A stretch of DNA of 5,983 nucleotides from NCBI GenBank assembly GCA_052387235.1, contig JBQTJJ010000142.1:1-5983 (forward strand), in the 5' to 3' direction. Each line of letters opens with the position of its first letter. The first letter of the stretch is position 1. The DNA is from JBQTJJ01 sp052387235 (GTDB taxonomy: Bacteria > Actinomycetota > Acidimicrobiia > Acidimicrobiales > GCA-2861595). Shown here in pieces: positions 5,364 to 5,983 of this stretch. The position numbers and the translations under genes were made by a program. Under the pieces are notes generated by a model that did no database searches, had not been told where the DNA came from, and saw nothing but the letters and a program-made list of their open reading frames with translations.

Positions 5364-5372
5364 GGGAGGTGA
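5364..5372 (+). promoter_or_regulatory. Strong Shine-Dalgarno deciding the GTG start of the DinB-like gene
   Basis: GGGAGGTGA lies 3 nt before the GTG at 5376, with the GGAGG core 6 nt from the start. It is the best ribosome-binding-site match in the window. It supports GTG at 5376 over the in-frame ATG eight codons downstream at 5400. Confidence 0.7.
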
Positions 5373-5375
5373 CCC

Positions 5376-5846
5376 GTGGGAGCGCGAGGCGACGCCATCA
5401 TGGCCGCGGTCGACGAGGCCTGGCGCCCGATGAGGGAGGCGGCGGCCCGGATCCGGGCCGACCAGTTCGACCTCGTCACCACCTCGGGCTGGACGGTCAA
5501 GGAGATGCTGGCCCACATCGCGTTCTGGGACGAGGCGGTGACGGGCGTCCTCGTCGGCATGTTCCGCAAGGAGCCCCTCCCCGACGGCTGGCGTTTCGGC
5601 AGCGGCTTCCTTCCGGGCGAGGGCGAGGGGTGGCCACCGGCTGAGGTCCACAACGAGCGGGAGGCGGCGTGGGCGCGAGGGCAGGACCCCGCCGGCGTGC
5701 TGGCCCGGCTCGAGCAGGCCCACGGCCAGATGGTGGCCATCCTCGCCACCGTCACCGACGAGGAGGCCCGGGAGCACGCCGGCTACTTCGACGGCCTGTC
5801 CTCCCACTACACCGAGCACCTTCCCGAGCTGGACGGGCTCGGTTGA
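5376..5846 (+). CDS. DinB-like four-helix-bundle protein
   Basis: A 156-residue protein of the DinB/YfiT-like putative metalloenzyme superfamily. The first helix carries AWRPMREAAARI. The signature GWTVKEMLAHIAFWDEAV follows at about 38-55; the 'W(T/S)xKxxLxHxxxW' pattern is the clearest mark of the family, with H47 the first metal ligand. A C-terminal HYTEH (H144, H148) supplies the second and third histidines, so a complete His3 metal site is likely. The middle loop (66-91) is Gly/Pro/Trp-rich. Relatives include thiol-dependent transferases using bacillithiol or mycothiol, and unassigned proteins; the substrate cannot be given. The alternative maleylpyruvate-isomerase-like (MDMPI) label belongs to the same fold. 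It starts with GTG behind a strong Shine-Dalgarno, has its own promoter, and ends with TGA. No partner gene follows on the same strand within the window. Confidence 0.85.
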   Translation: MGARGDAIMAAVDEAWRPMREAAARIRADQFDLVTTSGWTVKEMLAHIAFWDEAVTGVLVGMFRKEPLPDGWRFGSGFLPGEGEGWPPAEVHNEREAAWARGQDPAGVLARLEQAHGQMVAILATVTDEEAREHAGYFDGLSSHYTEHLPELDGLG

Positions 5847-5983
5847 CCCTCCACGCCGACTTCGCCTGACCCGGAGGCGCCGGCAGACCCGTCGTCGGAG
5901 GGCCCTTCTTCGCGCCGGCCCGGCCGAGCTCCCCGGTCCCTGCGAAGGCCGACGAACCCTCAGAAGCCGGCGCCGGGGGCATA
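5847..5983. other. Right-edge intergenic stretch, possible tail of a minus-strand gene
   Basis: No convincing gene is seen in 5847-5959. At the extreme edge, reading left from 5983, the frame TAT-GCC-CCC-GGC-GCC-GGC-TTC-TGA would end a minus-strand protein in ...YAPGAGF, with the stop at 5962-5960. This would continue the strand alternation of the window, but eight codons cannot prove it. A weak inverted repeat, cttcgc...gcgaag, brackets a GC-rich loop of about 30 nt near 5907-5947. It has no T-run and is too loose to be called a terminator. Confidence 0.25.

Noticed and set aside
4965..5819. A 284-codon minus-strand frame over the GNAT and DinB-like genes
   Set aside because: It runs out of frame through the GNAT gene and antisense to the DinB-like gene, both of which have clear family motifs.
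1..5983. Mobile element, prophage, toxin-antitoxin or defence system
   Set aside because: No transposase, integrase, terminal inverted repeats, tRNA or phage-like genes are seen, and base and codon use is uniform. The lone LigD-type polymerase is not enough to call a defence or NHEJ system.

Overview
This is a very GC-rich window (about three-quarters G+C by eye, not counted) with almost exclusively G/C third codon positions. It points to a high-GC actinobacterium. The Thr/Pro/Ala linkers, the HSD17B4-like dehydrogenase, the stand-alone LigD-type polymerase and the leaderless-looking promoters would suit Acidimicrobiia or a relative. That placement is inference: there is no rRNA or marker gene here.

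Layout. (1) 1-2246, minus strand: a secreted M23 metallopeptidase entering from the left edge (start present, stop outside the window). It starts with GTG and has a signal peptide, a Thr/Pro/Ala linker, an intact lysostaphin-type catalytic domain, an LVIVP-like beta-propeller and a PA-like domain. The longer reading frames over this stretch, on both strands, are shadows. (2) 2247-2519: divergent control region with a 19-bp-period direct repeat that reads as a minus-strand promoter, a possible 24-codon leader ORF, and a -10 hexamer for the next gene. (3) 2520-3413, plus: HSD17B4-like SDR. (4) 3397-3786, minus: four-helix DoxX-like membrane protein, overlapping the SDR tail to tail by 17 bp. (5) 3817-4839, plus: stand-alone LigD-type polymerase/primase (AEP family). 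(6) 4858-5343, minus: GNAT acetyltransferase. (7) 5376-5846, plus: DinB-like four-helix protein. (8) 5847-5983: no confident gene; possibly the last codons of a minus-strand gene at the very edge.

The six genes alternate strictly in strand (-,+,-,+,-,+), so there are no co-directional operons and each gene needs its own promoter. The clearest non-coding signal is a promoter grammar. Four starts (2520, 3786, 3817, 5343) each have a TAnnnT-like hexamer exactly 6 nt upstream of the start codon, as expected for leaderless mRNAs. In two very short divergent gaps (30 and 32 bp) the -10 elements of opposite strands lie almost back to back or overlap. The genes do not form an obvious single pathway: cell-wall hydrolysis, acyl-CoA or alcohol oxidation, a membrane protein, DNA repair synthesis, acetylation and a DinB-fold protein. 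I see no new multi-gene system. The items most worth attention are the peptidase architecture and its control region, and the compact symmetric promoters.
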